Of a DNA stretch of 64,000 nucleotides, positions 56,201 through 64,000 are shown piece by piece. Within the stretch, counting starts at the first letter, position 1, and each line of letters starts with the position of its first letter. Source of the DNA: Aradus depressus (taxonomy: Eukaryota; Arthropoda; Insecta; Hemiptera; Aradidae); assembly GCA_963662175.1 (NCBI GenBank), contig OY759215.1, positions 18,279,079-18,343,078 of the forward strand, given 5' to 3'. Both the position numbers and the translations under genes were made by a program. The notes beneath the pieces are model-generated. The model was not told the DNA's origin. It saw nothing but the letters and a program-made list of their open reading frames with translations, and made no database searches.

Positions 56201-59200
56201 CGAGATTGACCTGAGCTTGGCGGTAAGGAGGCAGAAGAGTGGCGGCGCCCCTGGGAGCGATCTCATAGACGCCGCTATAATCAAGAAAGCTTTCCCGACC
56301 ATCAAGTCGGATCTCTTACTACTGTATAACTCCACCCTTAGGAGGGACCACTTCCATAGGACTTGGAAACGAGCACTCGTGTGCACGTTTGTTAAGCCTG
56401 ACGATAGGGACCTTTCCCTGGCAGGGAGCCACAGACCAATCAGCCTGCTCCCCGTCTTCGGTAAAGTATTGGAGACTCTTATCTTTAATGGAATTCGGGC
56501 CCAGGAACATGCCTTTGTATCCCATAGACAGTTCGGAGGCAGGTCCGCCGAAGACGCGTTGATGATGCTGAGGGCGGATGTGGGGAATGACCATAGGAAA
56601 TATGCCATATGTGTCTTCTTTGACATCGCGTCGACCTTCGACTGCGCCTGGTGGCTGCCATCCTCACGCGACTGCGGGCTGTGGGACTGCCTGGGAATGT
56701 GTTTGGGTTGATATCCAGCTTCCTCAGCGATCGATCTGCGACCATGAGTCAGCTATACGCTAGCACTATAGTGGACGTCACTAGAGGCTGTCCTCAGGGC
56801 TCATACTTTGGGCCATACTCTTTGACGGACTGCTCCGTGATCTCGAGGGCCGTGGATATAAGGCAATCGCCTACGTCGACGACCTCGTTGTTACGGTGCA
56901 CGCTGATAGTAGAGCTGCTCTAACCCTTCGAGCCCAAGCCGCCATAGACAATATAGACAACTGGTGCTGCGCCAACAAACTGGCTCTCTCTCCTAGCAAG
57001 ACCTCGGCTTTGCTGATGAGAGGGAGAACCTACGCCCGACACCCCCTGGTAATCAAAATCCACGGACGCCACATTGAGAGCCCGGCAACGGTCACTTATC
57101 TTGAAGTGCGGATCGGGTCGGGCCTCAACGTGACGCCCCACATTGTTGCCATTAAAGAAAGAATTACCGCCACTTTCAACGCTCTGAGCTGCCTAGCCCG
57201 CGCGACGTGGGGCCTCGGCTACTCTGAGTGTAAAATCATCTACACTGGAGTATTCGAGGCTATAGCAAGGTACGCCGCTGTTGGGTGGTGGCATCGTCCC
57301 ACGAAGCGGATCCTTGTGCAAGCCCAGAGAGCAGCCCTTTTAAGGGTTACAAAGGCCTATCGTACTGTCTCTACGCGTACGCTACAGATGCTGGCAGGAG
57401 CTCCGCCCATAGACTTAGTCTTGGACGAGGCTTTCGCCTCGTACTATTGTAGACGCAATTTGCCTTTAGGAGCAGATATAGATGAGCCTTTACGTCTAGC
57501 CCTGGAGGAAGAGATGCGCGGACAGTCCAGACCGGAGCGTTGGAGGGACCTAGTCCAGGAATGGATAGTGGAGAAATGGCAACAGCGGTGATCAAGATCA
57601 TCGGATGGCCGAACGACCTATGCATATTTACCGGAAATCCGGGTACGTCTGGACTCTACTTGGATACTGCCTGACCACTGGATGCCCCAGATACTATCAG
57701 GTCACGGAGATTTCAACTCCAAGCTGTTCTTCTTTAAGAGGAAGAACAACCCGAACTGTTCGTGCGGCGGGGTAGAGACTGCGGAGCACGTGGTCCTCGA
57801 ATGTCCGCTGTACGACGGGCCTAGGGTGGAGCAGATACGCGGGACAGGATCGTATCTGGGACTCGACCTACGGCAGCTGGTGACGGAAACTGGCTACCCA
57901 ATGCTCAGCCGATTTTTCGCCTCCTGGCTGAGAAAGAAGCAAGCATTATGACCCTGCGCCGAGGAGGCCTGCAGTGGTCCCCAGCGCCCCAACGAACCAC
58001 AACTAGCGATCGCCCTACATTTATCCCGAGCTTTCTCGGCGCGCCAAGAAAATTAAGGCGGGCTGGGAGTGACTGCTGACCGTCGCAGATGGTCGGCAGC
58101 GCTCGCTCCTAGCCTACCACAGCAACATATATATTTTGTATTGTTCATTTAATTATTTTATTTTGTAAATAAAATTGTTAGGCCTCCTTTTTTCCCGACG
58201 ATTCGGCGATGGTGTCGTGGCCTCCACCGGAGGTCGGCCACCAAAAAAAAAAAAAAAAAAAAAATGATAAGTTTTTAGTTTACAGTAAATCATTTTTAGA
58301 TGGTGGAACATCGCCATATAACTGTCACTCAAAATGGAATTTATAGATATAAAAGGAATAAATAATTTTCCATGTCCAACGTGCCTCGAGCCAATGAGAT
58401 GGCTTGAAAAGTTCATGAGTGCAGAGTAAGGAAACAAAACTGAAGACGAGGGACGAATGCAACCGAAGAAAGAGATGCAGACTGATGTAGCCCCTAGCTC
58501 AGACATCAGTTCCAGGTCCCTGGACTGATTCTAAGTCGGCCGTAGGACTGGAGATACCCTTTTTACTCATACCCCACACCAGGAAAAAAAAAAAGGAAAT
58601 GGGGATCATCCAGGTCAACCGAGAGGACCCTATATTACAATTTCTGTCTTGTAACAGGAAGGGACGTCAAGCTGTTAGGAGGTATCCCTCTTACCCATCC
58701 CAAGAACCTATGCGTAAATACATTACATGATAATGTCAATGAGCGGGGTAGATAATAGCCTATTTCATCTAAGGACGCAATGTCATAGTTCGGGCGGATG
58801 TCACCTCCGGGTGTTGGGGTCTCCACCAAAGATCGGCAGGACGAAAAGAAAAAAATATGTTTCTTGGTGGTCTGACCACACTGATCGTCGGGGTAACAGG
58901 CTCCTAGAGTCGATTGCTCGCCGAGACCTATGCGTAGTCAACGATACTCTTTCACCGCCTACATTTCATGGCTCCAGAGAACAGTCTCCCATCGACATCA
59001 CGCTGGTATCGACTGGACTATACCCGGCTTTGGGCGGATGACGCGTCCGAGAAGTTACGTCTAGCGATCATAGCGTGCTTGACATTTCGCTCTTTGTCAG
59101 CTGCTTCCCGGCAGTCAAGCCAAGAGATCCTTTGCTACACACAAAACCATATCTAACGCATTCGTGACCGCCGTTGCCGCCTGCTCCTGTGGCGTGAATG

Positions 59201-59795
59201 CCGTGAACCCGTTAACCAGATCGAGGAATCCCACATTTATTTCCTCTTCTTCCTTCAGTGTGTAGGGTTTAGAGCATCTCCTGTCGCTGAAGGGGAGAGG
59301 GGGGGGGGGGGGGGGGGGTCCCGAGTTTGGTGGTGCTGGCTTGGCTGGGAGACTGCCGGTGGGTACGGCGGGGCACTGGTCTGCAAACTCAGAAGCTTCG
59401 AGGGTCAGGATGGCTAACTCGACATTCAGACCTTCCTTGAGGAGTCTCCCCACTACTCCCGAGTCAGCCCGGGGTACAATGAGCGAAGTGGTCCAGCGGT
59501 GCCTTCTGGTGACCTCTGCTTCTCCGGGTTTCTTCTCTGGCCCATCAGTAGGGTTCTCCCAAGTATATTTTTTTTAGTTGGAATTGTCGAGTAGTCAGTG
59601 TGCTGATGTATGAAGCCGCTGAGTTATATGTTGGTGTGAATATAAGTACATGTCTATGTATGTTTGACAACGGCGCCAATGCTCATGTTGTCGACGCACC
59701 AAAAAACAAAAAACACAAGAAACAGAATGAGATAATACATACGACGGGGTCTTGTTGCCTGGGTATTTCTGAAATGTCAACGAGATTTTTCGTCC
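41218..59795 (-). CDS. Micro-exon gene of duplicated alpha-beta exon pairs, 5' incomplete
   Basis: No known family recognised. Exons in gene order: beta1 59743-59795, alpha1 54714-54738, [beta2 not found], alpha2 46725-46755, beta3 41900-41940, alpha3 41520-41550, beta4 41218-41273 with TAG. Alpha exons start in phase 0 and end in phase 1 (donor GTAAAG or GTGAAG after GCAG). Beta exons start in phase 1 and end in phase 0 (donor GTATGT). Peptides: TKNLVDISEIPRQQDPV, ALKKEMSA, VPDEKAKGDA, EGTPPVPVVPVGKI, VPNEKAEGDA and EGTIPVVADSSVVPVGKI. Alpha2/alpha3 and beta3/beta4 are clear paralogues, and beta acceptors share the upstream consensus taataactattatttcag. Joining alpha1 directly to alpha2 breaks the frame, so a beta exon must lie between. 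It shares strand, tiny exons and a phase-1 terminal exon with the downstream secreted-protein gene. Confidence 0.65.
41520..41550 (-). other. Exon alpha3 (31 nt)
   Basis: Acceptor attgtttttctcag, donor GTGAAG. Encodes VPNEKAEGDA plus one base. Differs from alpha2 by three substitutions. Confidence 0.7.
41640..41790. repeat. Single-copy intron module related to the 175-bp satellite
   Basis: Within the 349-nt intron between beta3 and alpha3. Shares aacgtggaaatttggggtac, gcatgcttcatttaaac, agcaacacgcccggcaagat and gtgttacattttgttatt with the start of the array at 46840 and with each satellite unit. Confidence 0.8.
41900..41940 (-). other. Exon beta3 (41 nt)
   Basis: Acceptor taataactattatttcag, donor GTATGTATCC, phase 1 to 0. 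Encodes GTPPVPVVPVGKI after the split glutamate codon. Confidence 0.72.
42668..44509 (+). CDS. Copia reverse transcriptase-RNase H (613 codons), 5' part of polyprotein missing
   Basis: Open throughout. [20 protein letters not shown] starts the reverse transcriptase (residues 85-105), [20 protein letters not shown] follows, and the catalytic box is YVDDLMIV (about residue 241). RNase H: [16 protein letters not shown] (about 410), [20 protein letters not shown] (about 435), [13 protein letters not shown] (about 505). The C-terminus runs into the LTR, where the stop lies. The long open frame suggests a recent insertion although the integrase part is broken. Confidence 0.92.
   Translation: [613 protein letters not shown]
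44377..44658 (+). repeat. 3' LTR of the copia element
   Basis: Begins TGTTG directly after the purine tract and ends CAACA, giving 5-bp inverted ends; about 282 bp. No matching 5' LTR occurs in the window. Confidence 0.8.
44659..45930. other. AT-rich intron sequence
   Basis: Simple AT-rich DNA with no recognisable gene; AT content is very high from 45540 to 45930. Confidence 0.45.
45931..46712 (+). pseudogene. Penelope-like element 3' remnant: GIY-YIG endonuclease
   Basis: At 45935-46170 the frame reads CNATYIGQTGRKLHKRTKER, then GLTGTHRVALLHEG and LEGMEIRLSLYE. The YIGQTGR core is the signature of the GIY-YIG endonuclease domain at the C-terminus of Penelope-like elements. Reverse transcriptase is absent. 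About 500 bp downstream, the sequence ctgatgatgacgctgtttcg followed by tcgaataccgg (46669-46700) resembles the hammerhead-like motif in Penelope-like terminal repeats, with the usual GAAAC core changed to GAATAC. Confidence 0.72.
46725..46755 (-). other. Exon alpha2 (31 nt)
   Basis: Acceptor tattttttttctcag, donor GTAAAG. Encodes VPDEKAKGDA plus one base. The intron on its upstream side is homologous to the one upstream of alpha3. Confidence 0.7.
46850..51179. repeat. 175-bp satellite array inside an intron, tetrameric higher-order pattern
   Basis: About 25 units carrying gcatgcttcatttaaacatt, attcaagaaatgtgttacat and two copies of a phrase ending catacccctccgg or catacccttcccc. Four unit variants alternate, including a shortened one (ggcggatttttttaaac at 47380, 48060, 48740, 49590 and 50450) and one with a long T/G homopolymer (47630, 48305, 48975, 49835, 50025, 50700). 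The variants repeat about every 680 bp, or 850 bp where an extra unit is inserted. It ends at the assembly gap. Confidence 0.93.
51180..51379. other. Assembly gap, exactly 200 N
   Basis: A round length next to a satellite suggests a nominal gap of unknown true size. The predicted missing beta2 exon could lie in it. Confidence 0.95.
51380..51665 (-). pseudogene. Jockey-type LINE C-terminal fragment
   Basis: Minus frame reads FKVLRTIVDTPLYVSN, then LHNDLKIPFVNDLI, which matches the C-terminal end of jockey-group reverse transcriptases (the KVLRTIxxxPWYVSNxxLHxDL pattern). Upstream catalytic parts are absent and the downstream side runs into the gap. Confidence 0.72.
52342..53949 (-). mobile_element. 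TRIM-like small LTR retrotransposon
   Basis: Two direct repeats, 52342-52814 and 53287-53949, both beginning TGTTGGGT and ending ACCCAACA on the plus strand. The internal region is only 472 bp. Minus orientation fits: the purine tract GGGGGGCGGGA (52825-52815) abuts one repeat, and TGGTTTTTACCGGGCCGG (53286-53269) directly follows the other as a tRNA primer-binding-like site. The flanks gtcac and atcac look like a target duplication. A 128-codon minus frame (53229-52843) may be a gag-leader remnant. The 53287 LTR is longer by an internal duplication of about 190 bp. Confidence 0.82.
53988..54030 (+). other. Hammerhead-core-like motif
   Basis: cctgatgatgggacg, then taagaa, then cgtcccgaaac: a CTGATGA box, a perfect 6-bp stem (gggacg/cgtccc) and GAAAC, as in the hammerhead ribozyme core. 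I could not pair stem I from the flanks, so activity is doubtful. Confidence 0.35.
54378..55520. other. AT-rich intron DNA around exon alpha1
   Basis: Apart from exon alpha1 I see no gene, only AT-rich sequence and T/A homopolymers. Confidence 0.45.
54714..54738 (-). other. Exon alpha1 (25 nt)
   Basis: Acceptor with a long T tract (tttttttcttttcag), donor GTAAAG after GCAG. Encodes ALKKEMSA plus one base. Assigned to the alpha class by phase, donor and terminal GCAG. Confidence 0.55.
55530..55660. repeat. Solitary module related to the 441-bp satellite
   Basis: Contains ccttgagcacgccgtccttc, ggatgggacttagcgatggt and aataaaccgaggtaggc, matching half a satellite unit (ttgagcacgtcgtccttc, gggactttaagcgatg, aataaacctgggtaggt). 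It shows the satellite monomer derives from a dispersed repeat. Confidence 0.75.
55842..58265 (+). pseudogene. R1-like copy 6, 5'-truncated and broken
   Basis: Starts in the linker before the reverse transcriptase (EEYRQLSKAYG) and runs to the C-terminal zinc knuckle CSCGGVETAEHVVLEC and a poly-A tail (58241-58264). Frameshifts lie near 55990 and 56660-56860, and there is an internal TGA at about 57590 after EKWQQR. The 3' end (ccaccggaggtcggccacc) defines a third subfamily. Probable 12-bp target duplication with one mismatch: gatgagttttta at 55830-55841 and gataagttttta at 58266-58277. Confidence 0.85.
58860..59155 (+). pseudogene. R1-like endonuclease fragment 7
   Basis: Encodes DRRGNRLLESIARRDLCVVN, SPPTFHG, SPIDITLVSTGLYPALGG and then, after a stop, VREVTSSDHSVLDISLF, which is the C-terminal half of the family endonuclease. 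Truncated on both sides. Confidence 0.78.
59115..59560 (-). other. GC-rich minus-strand frame, possibly LINE ORF1-like
   Basis: Continuous minus frame with RHRWTTSLIVPRADSGVVGR, a leucine-rich helix segment, and a proline run opposite the G tract at about 59292-59318. Base composition matches the non-LTR copies rather than the host. I do not recognise a domain. Confidence 0.3.
59743..59795 (-). other. Exon beta1 (53 nt)
   Basis: Acceptor taataactattatttcag, the same as beta3, and donor GTATGTATTA, also as beta3; phase 1 to 0. Encodes TKNLVDISEIPRQQDPV after the split codon. The peptide has diverged, but the flanks show paralogy. Confidence 0.62.
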
Positions 59796-59945
59796 CTGAA
59801 ATAATAGTTATTAACATATTTCATTATATTGTTATTGTTTTAAATTAGCTCGTCCTATTACGTAGAGGATTGGAATTATATAATTAGAAAAACGGAAAAT
59901 ACGTAATATGTTCCTAAAATGGAAAAAAGGGGTTATTTATCATAC

Positions 59946-60032
59946 CAGATAGTGAGTCAGGTGGACCTGGTAAAAGGAGCTGTTGGCCATTTTCACCCTA
60001 TTCAGGACCTCCTCGTCGATCAACACAAAACT
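59946..60032 (-). other. Candidate upstream exon, 87 nt
   Basis: Open for 29 codons in one frame (SFVLIDEEVLNRVKM, then ANSSFYQVHLTHYL), bounded by a possible acceptor (gtaggtatcag) and donor (GTATGA), phase 0 to 0. It would need an alpha-type exon before beta1, which I cannot place, so membership is uncertain. Confidence 0.3.
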
Positions 60033-60049
60033 CTGATACCTACCGTTGT

Positions 60050-61600
60050 AATAAATGTATTATCAAGTATTTTAAAAGTAAATTCAAACAGGGAGGCTCA
60101 AACAGGAGGAGGGGTCTCGTTTCATTTACCCCAATACAGCCGAAGTAATGAATGTATTGACAAAAAATTTGTGTGTGGATTCAGAAGCCACTATGCAAAT
60201 TAACTATTGATTTTTAGCCCGAACGGTCTATTGGTTTTGGAGGCAAAGCAAATACGTAACTCGCGCTGGGAAATTACATTGTCTGTGATTGACCGACTAC
60301 TTTTTTGAAAGGGAAATGGTGGTGAATCACTCCCATTGAGGCACCAGGTGCCTTTCCCGGGTTTAATATGTACCTTTCCATTTAGAACGGAAATACAAAT
60401 TATCAAATAAACATTATATACTGTATTATATTTATAATTTACCTATTGCACTCATCATACTTTTTAGATGGATAAGTAATCCGTGAAAAACTGTAACAAA
60501 CAAGGGAAGAGAATGAACAAAAGCGTGGTCTACTAAGTACGCCCACTCCACGATTCAGGCGAGGTTCAAGAAATTATTCGCGTTCGAGCCACTTCAAAAA
60601 TAAACTATTCTTACATAGTCAAGTGGGGCACCAATTTAAAAAACTTGGAGAGTACATAATGATAAGCTACATTGGTGGGTGGTTTGCCCGTTATCCCCTC
60701 AAAGGAAGCTCTTCTCAGCTCATTTCTATTGATGCATGGTTTCGAGGTCCAGTTTTGGTGGCAGAATCTACATCTCCTCTGTTATTCCCACTGCCTCCTT
60801 ATCAACTACCAGAATAAAAAGAATTTGAGCCTTTGGTTCTGATAGCGGCAGAAATAATCAATGAAGACATAGAAGAGAGGTTCTTGAATAACACTACGTA
60901 GTTTCTTGTGGTGGCCTACTCACTCCGGTGGTAGAGACAACAGGCTCTAGTCCATTGATTGATCTTCGTTCAGTTCTTCTTACAGAGTTGTTCAAATATG
61001 TCTGCCATACAAAACAAATTGTTCGAACCAATTTAAGTTATTGAATCCGTTTCTGAGCTCATTTGGGATTATCCCTGTCGATGAAAGACTTCGGAACTCA
61101 CATTTGAACTACCCAGAGAGACATCCTATCGTTTTGCCCAAGTTTACATCTCTGATTATTTATAATAATGAAACCTGTCTTCATGTAGTTCCTAACACAT
61201 TCCATTCCATTTTTCGTACACAATTTTGGATTCTGTCTCCATGAGCTGCAATTCTAAGCCGTCTCCATAAATGTTTGATTTGTAGAAAGCTAAACGCAAG
61301 TCCTCCTACTCCACAAATGGGTAATCTCTCTCCCAGACTATACATTAGGTTCTCGTTTTTTCCTTTTTGGACTTTTTTTTTATGAGTAAGCACTCAAAAA
61401 AGAAGAATGCCAAGATTAGCAAAGCGTACCTACGTCTGTTTATTTGCTTAGCTGTTAAAGCAATTTATTTAAAAATAATTTCCAATCTCACGCTTTTTAG
61501 AATCAACGCCAGAAGTGGATTTTCAAATATTTATACAAGGAATTTTTTCGGTGCAAACAGACTGAATAAAGTGTGCTTCACATTTCAAACCGAGTAATCT
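60050..61600. other. AT-rich DNA with a dispersed repeat copy
   Basis: Bases 60540-60670 are the second copy of the dispersed repeat at 16285 (gttcaagaaattattcgcgt, gtcaagtggggcaccaattt, gagagtacataatg). No recognisable gene elsewhere. Confidence 0.45.
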
Positions 61601-61613
61601 CTTGGTAAGTTGT

Positions 61614-62471
61614 TTTTATTATTTTTTTTTTGGTGCTCCTGACCCCTTAGGGGGGGTCGGTCACATCACCCTCTTGCGTTCTTCGGCTATGGATCGGCTC
61701 GATGAGTATGGGCCACAGTCATCTTTGGTTTCCGACTTTTTACGCTGAGTGCTCTCGGGATCTTTTCGGGGGTTCTGTTCTGCCTGCGTCCCAGACCCGG
61801 GGGCAGCCGCCGCACGCCTGTAGGTGGTCGGTGGGGCCCCCGGCACCGGGTTAGAAGACTTTCTTGATTCTCCGCCATGAGGAGACGAACCGACCAAAAG
61901 CCAGGTAGCCAGGCGCTGTCATCAGTCCCGGCAGGTCCAGTCCCAGGTATGCTCCTGCCTGGCGAATCTGCACCGCCCTGGGCACGTCGTATAGCGGACA
62001 TTCGAGAACTACGTGTTCCGCAGTCTCGACGCCGCCACACGAGCAGGCAGGGCTGTTCTTCTTTTTAAAGAAGAACTTGGCGCTGAAGTCGCCGTGACCT
62101 GATAGCACCTGTGACGTACAATGGTCTGGTTGTACCCATGGAGAGTCAAGGCGCGTCCGGACGTCCGGGAAATAGGCAAAGGTTGTTCGGCCATCTGTCG
62201 ATCGCGCCCAACGCTGTTGCCATCTTTCTACGATTCAATCCTGGACAATGCCCCTCAGACGCTCTAGTCTCGCCCGTCCTTGCATCTCCCCTTCCAGGGC
62301 TTGACGCAAGGCCACGTCCGTTTCTTCCTCTATTGGTAAGCCGCGTCTACAGAAGTACGAGGCGACGGCCCCATCCAAAACTAGGTCTATGAGTGGGGCC
62401 CCCGCCAGCACCTGCAGCGCAGCCTTGGAGACAATACGTTAGGCTTTGGTAATTCTGAGAAGGGCTGCTCG
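61614..62471 (-). pseudogene. R1-like copy 8, 5'-truncated
   Basis: Poly-T (its A tail) at 61614-61632, subfamily-I 3' end (ccttagggggggtcggtcac), then the C-terminal zinc knuckle CSCGGVETAEHVVLEC in the frame 62108-61851 and upstream C-terminal coding to about 62465 with stops and frameshifts. Probable 12-bp target duplication with one mismatch: ttggtaagttgt at 61602-61613 and ttggtaagctgt at 62472-62483. Confidence 0.85.
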
Positions 62472-62483
62472 TTGGTAAGCTGT

Positions 62484-62800
62484 CAGATGGGGCTATTACG
62501 TGGCGCTGACTCCTAGATTCTCTCACCATCTCTCTTCCTTATTGAATCGTCTTCGTGCCTCCCGCCTGAAGCCTTCTGGACACGAATCCCAACCTTCTAA
62601 AGTGATGACAGCTGGTTCAGAAGATCAATCAAGTCTGTGGGTGCCTGAATACAGCAGCGCCGCAAGTGGCAGACTCTCACAGAAAATGTCAGCATTGGTG
62701 GTAGCCTAGTAGAGATCAAAGTCAACACTTCACTTTATCGGAGTGGCTTTTTAAGTTGAAAAGGCCCATCCCGGCCTTACCTCTATCGTGCGTCTTTGAC
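62484..62800. other. No gene recognised
   Basis: A 69-codon plus frame (62500-62709) has no recognisable domain. Confidence 0.4.
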
Positions 62801-62802
62801 GC

Positions 62803-63080
62803 GTGAGCGATATTTTAGATATTAGTTCCTTTTTCTATCACAAGAGTACATTACCAGACAGACTCGTACAACATGGGTTAATAAAAGAATATTAAACTTA
62901 ACGTTAGATTATATTCAAAATGTACGAACCATTTTCGGGATCTGTAACAAACAAATAGTAGTGGATGAATAGTCTTGCAAGCACTTTCAGCTGCTTCTCT
63001 ACTATACTGGTAAGTTTCAAAAAAATTGTTGGCATTTAAGCCGCGTCCAAAAAGTTGTCAGTCAAAGAAGAATACTTTGA
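62803..63080. repeat. Duplicated noncoding unit, shorter copy
   Basis: From gatattttagatattagttc through aacatgggttaataaaagaa to gttaagccgcgtccaaa-type sequence, nearly identical to 63547-63980 but lacking two internal blocks (about 36 bp after position 62936, and about 130 bp after 63053). It contains the dispersed repeat also seen at 16285 and 60540. Confidence 0.8.
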
Positions 63081-63546
63081 GAAATGCGCTTGGAGGCGAG
63101 TATAAGTATACTCGCATCGCGCAGGTGCGGATTCGTTGAGAGCCATTTTTAAGCCGTCTCCACACAGTACCAAATAAAGATTTCAAATGTGTTATTTTCT
63201 ATATTCAAACTCACTTTTGTTATGCTTATATTTTACAATATTTTATTAAAGTTCATTCGTACTTCTAGAAACATTGTTGAGTTCAAACGCTTTCATCACT
63301 TCAGACTTCTAGTGTCCTGACACATCAAAAAATCCATTCGTTTATATGGTTACCCTCACATTTAAATTTTGAAACCTCCTTCCTCAACGTTAAACTTGGA
63401 ATTCTGATTCTCTTCTCAAAAAATGTCCATATTTCTTCACATATAGTGGTTTCCGGTCCTTACAACACAAGCACGGAACTAGACGTCCTAGTCCTCTCTC
63501 TCGCTAGAGTTTTAAAGTCGGCTTGAAAATGACTCAGAACGAAACG

Positions 63547-63980
63547 CGTGAACGATATTTTAGATATTAGTTCCTTTTTCTATCACAAGAGTACATTACC
63601 AGACAGACTCGTACAACATGGGTTAATAAAAGAATATTAAACTTAACGTTAGATTATATTCAAAATGTACGAACCAATTTCAGGAGACGGAACTAGATTA
63701 ACATTTTCAAGATCTGTAACAAACAAATAGTAGTGGATGAATAGTCTGGCAAGCACTTTCAGCTGCTTCTCTACTATACTGCTAAGTTTCAAAAAATTGT
63801 TGGCATTTAAGCCGCGTCCAAAATAAAACTGCTTATACATATTCAAGTGGGATATTCATTTAAAAACATTACGAGAGTACATAATGGTCGTCTACTTTTC
63901 AAAACTCGTCATTATCGTGGGGTTAAAATGTATGATTTAAGATAAAAAAGTTATCAGTCAAAGAAGAATACTTAATGTTT
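63547..63980. repeat. Duplicated noncoding unit, longer copy
   Basis: Longer version of the unit at 62803. It includes catattcaagtgggatattc and gagagtacataatgg, shared with 60610-60665. A 65-codon minus frame (63846-63649) is broken in the shorter copy, so coding is unlikely. Confidence 0.8.
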
Positions 63981-64000
63981 ATAGCTCCAACCTCAGTTAA

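Overview
This is eukaryotic, most likely insect, nuclear DNA. The evidence is spliced genes with GT-AG introns, a TATA promoter, and arthropod-type transposons: R1-clade-like and other non-LTR elements, mariner, copia, a Penelope-like remnant, Harbinger and a TRIM-like LTR element. The host sequence is very AT-rich, while the non-LTR copies are GC-rich. A plant-feeding hemipteran would fit the secreted micro-exon genes, but the sequence does not prove it. There are no bacterial-type genes, rRNA genes, recognisable tRNAs or CRISPR arrays.

Layout. 1-14352: four copies (A-D) of one interspersed repeat, each carrying two internal tandem arrays (66 bp and about 143 bp); a 441-bp satellite with a trimeric higher-order repeat lies between C and D. 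14353-15986: an element with inverted ends and a 66-bp minisatellite. 16040-38466 (minus): a four-exon gene for a 108-residue predicted secreted acidic protein. Its 19.7-kb first intron holds a nest of retrotransposons: LINE X (plus) is split by R1-like copy 1 (minus), which is itself split by copies 2 and 3, and LINE X is split again by copy 4. Target-site duplications of 12-13 bp support this order. The intron also holds an RNase H LINE, a mariner, other LINE ends and a Harbinger fragment.

41218-59795 (minus): a second gene made of tiny exons in alternating classes, alpha (25-31 nt, phase 0 to 1) and beta (41-56 nt, phase 1 to 0). Exon and intron similarity shows it grew by duplication of alpha-beta pairs. 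Its 5' end is not in the window, and one beta exon is missing where a 200-N assembly gap lies. Its introns contain a copia element, a Penelope-like GIY-YIG remnant, a 175-bp satellite (46.85-51.18 kb) apparently expanded from a module still single-copy in the sister intron, a LINE split by a TRIM-like element, and R1-like copy 6. From 59.9 to 64 kb there are R1-like copy 8 and dispersed or duplicated noncoding repeats.

The main discovery is the pair of same-strand micro-exon genes. Neither is visible as a long open reading frame. They were recovered by joining splice-flanked exons whose phases agree. No function can be assigned; the signal-peptide exon and tiny in-phase exons resemble the architecture of known secreted effector families.
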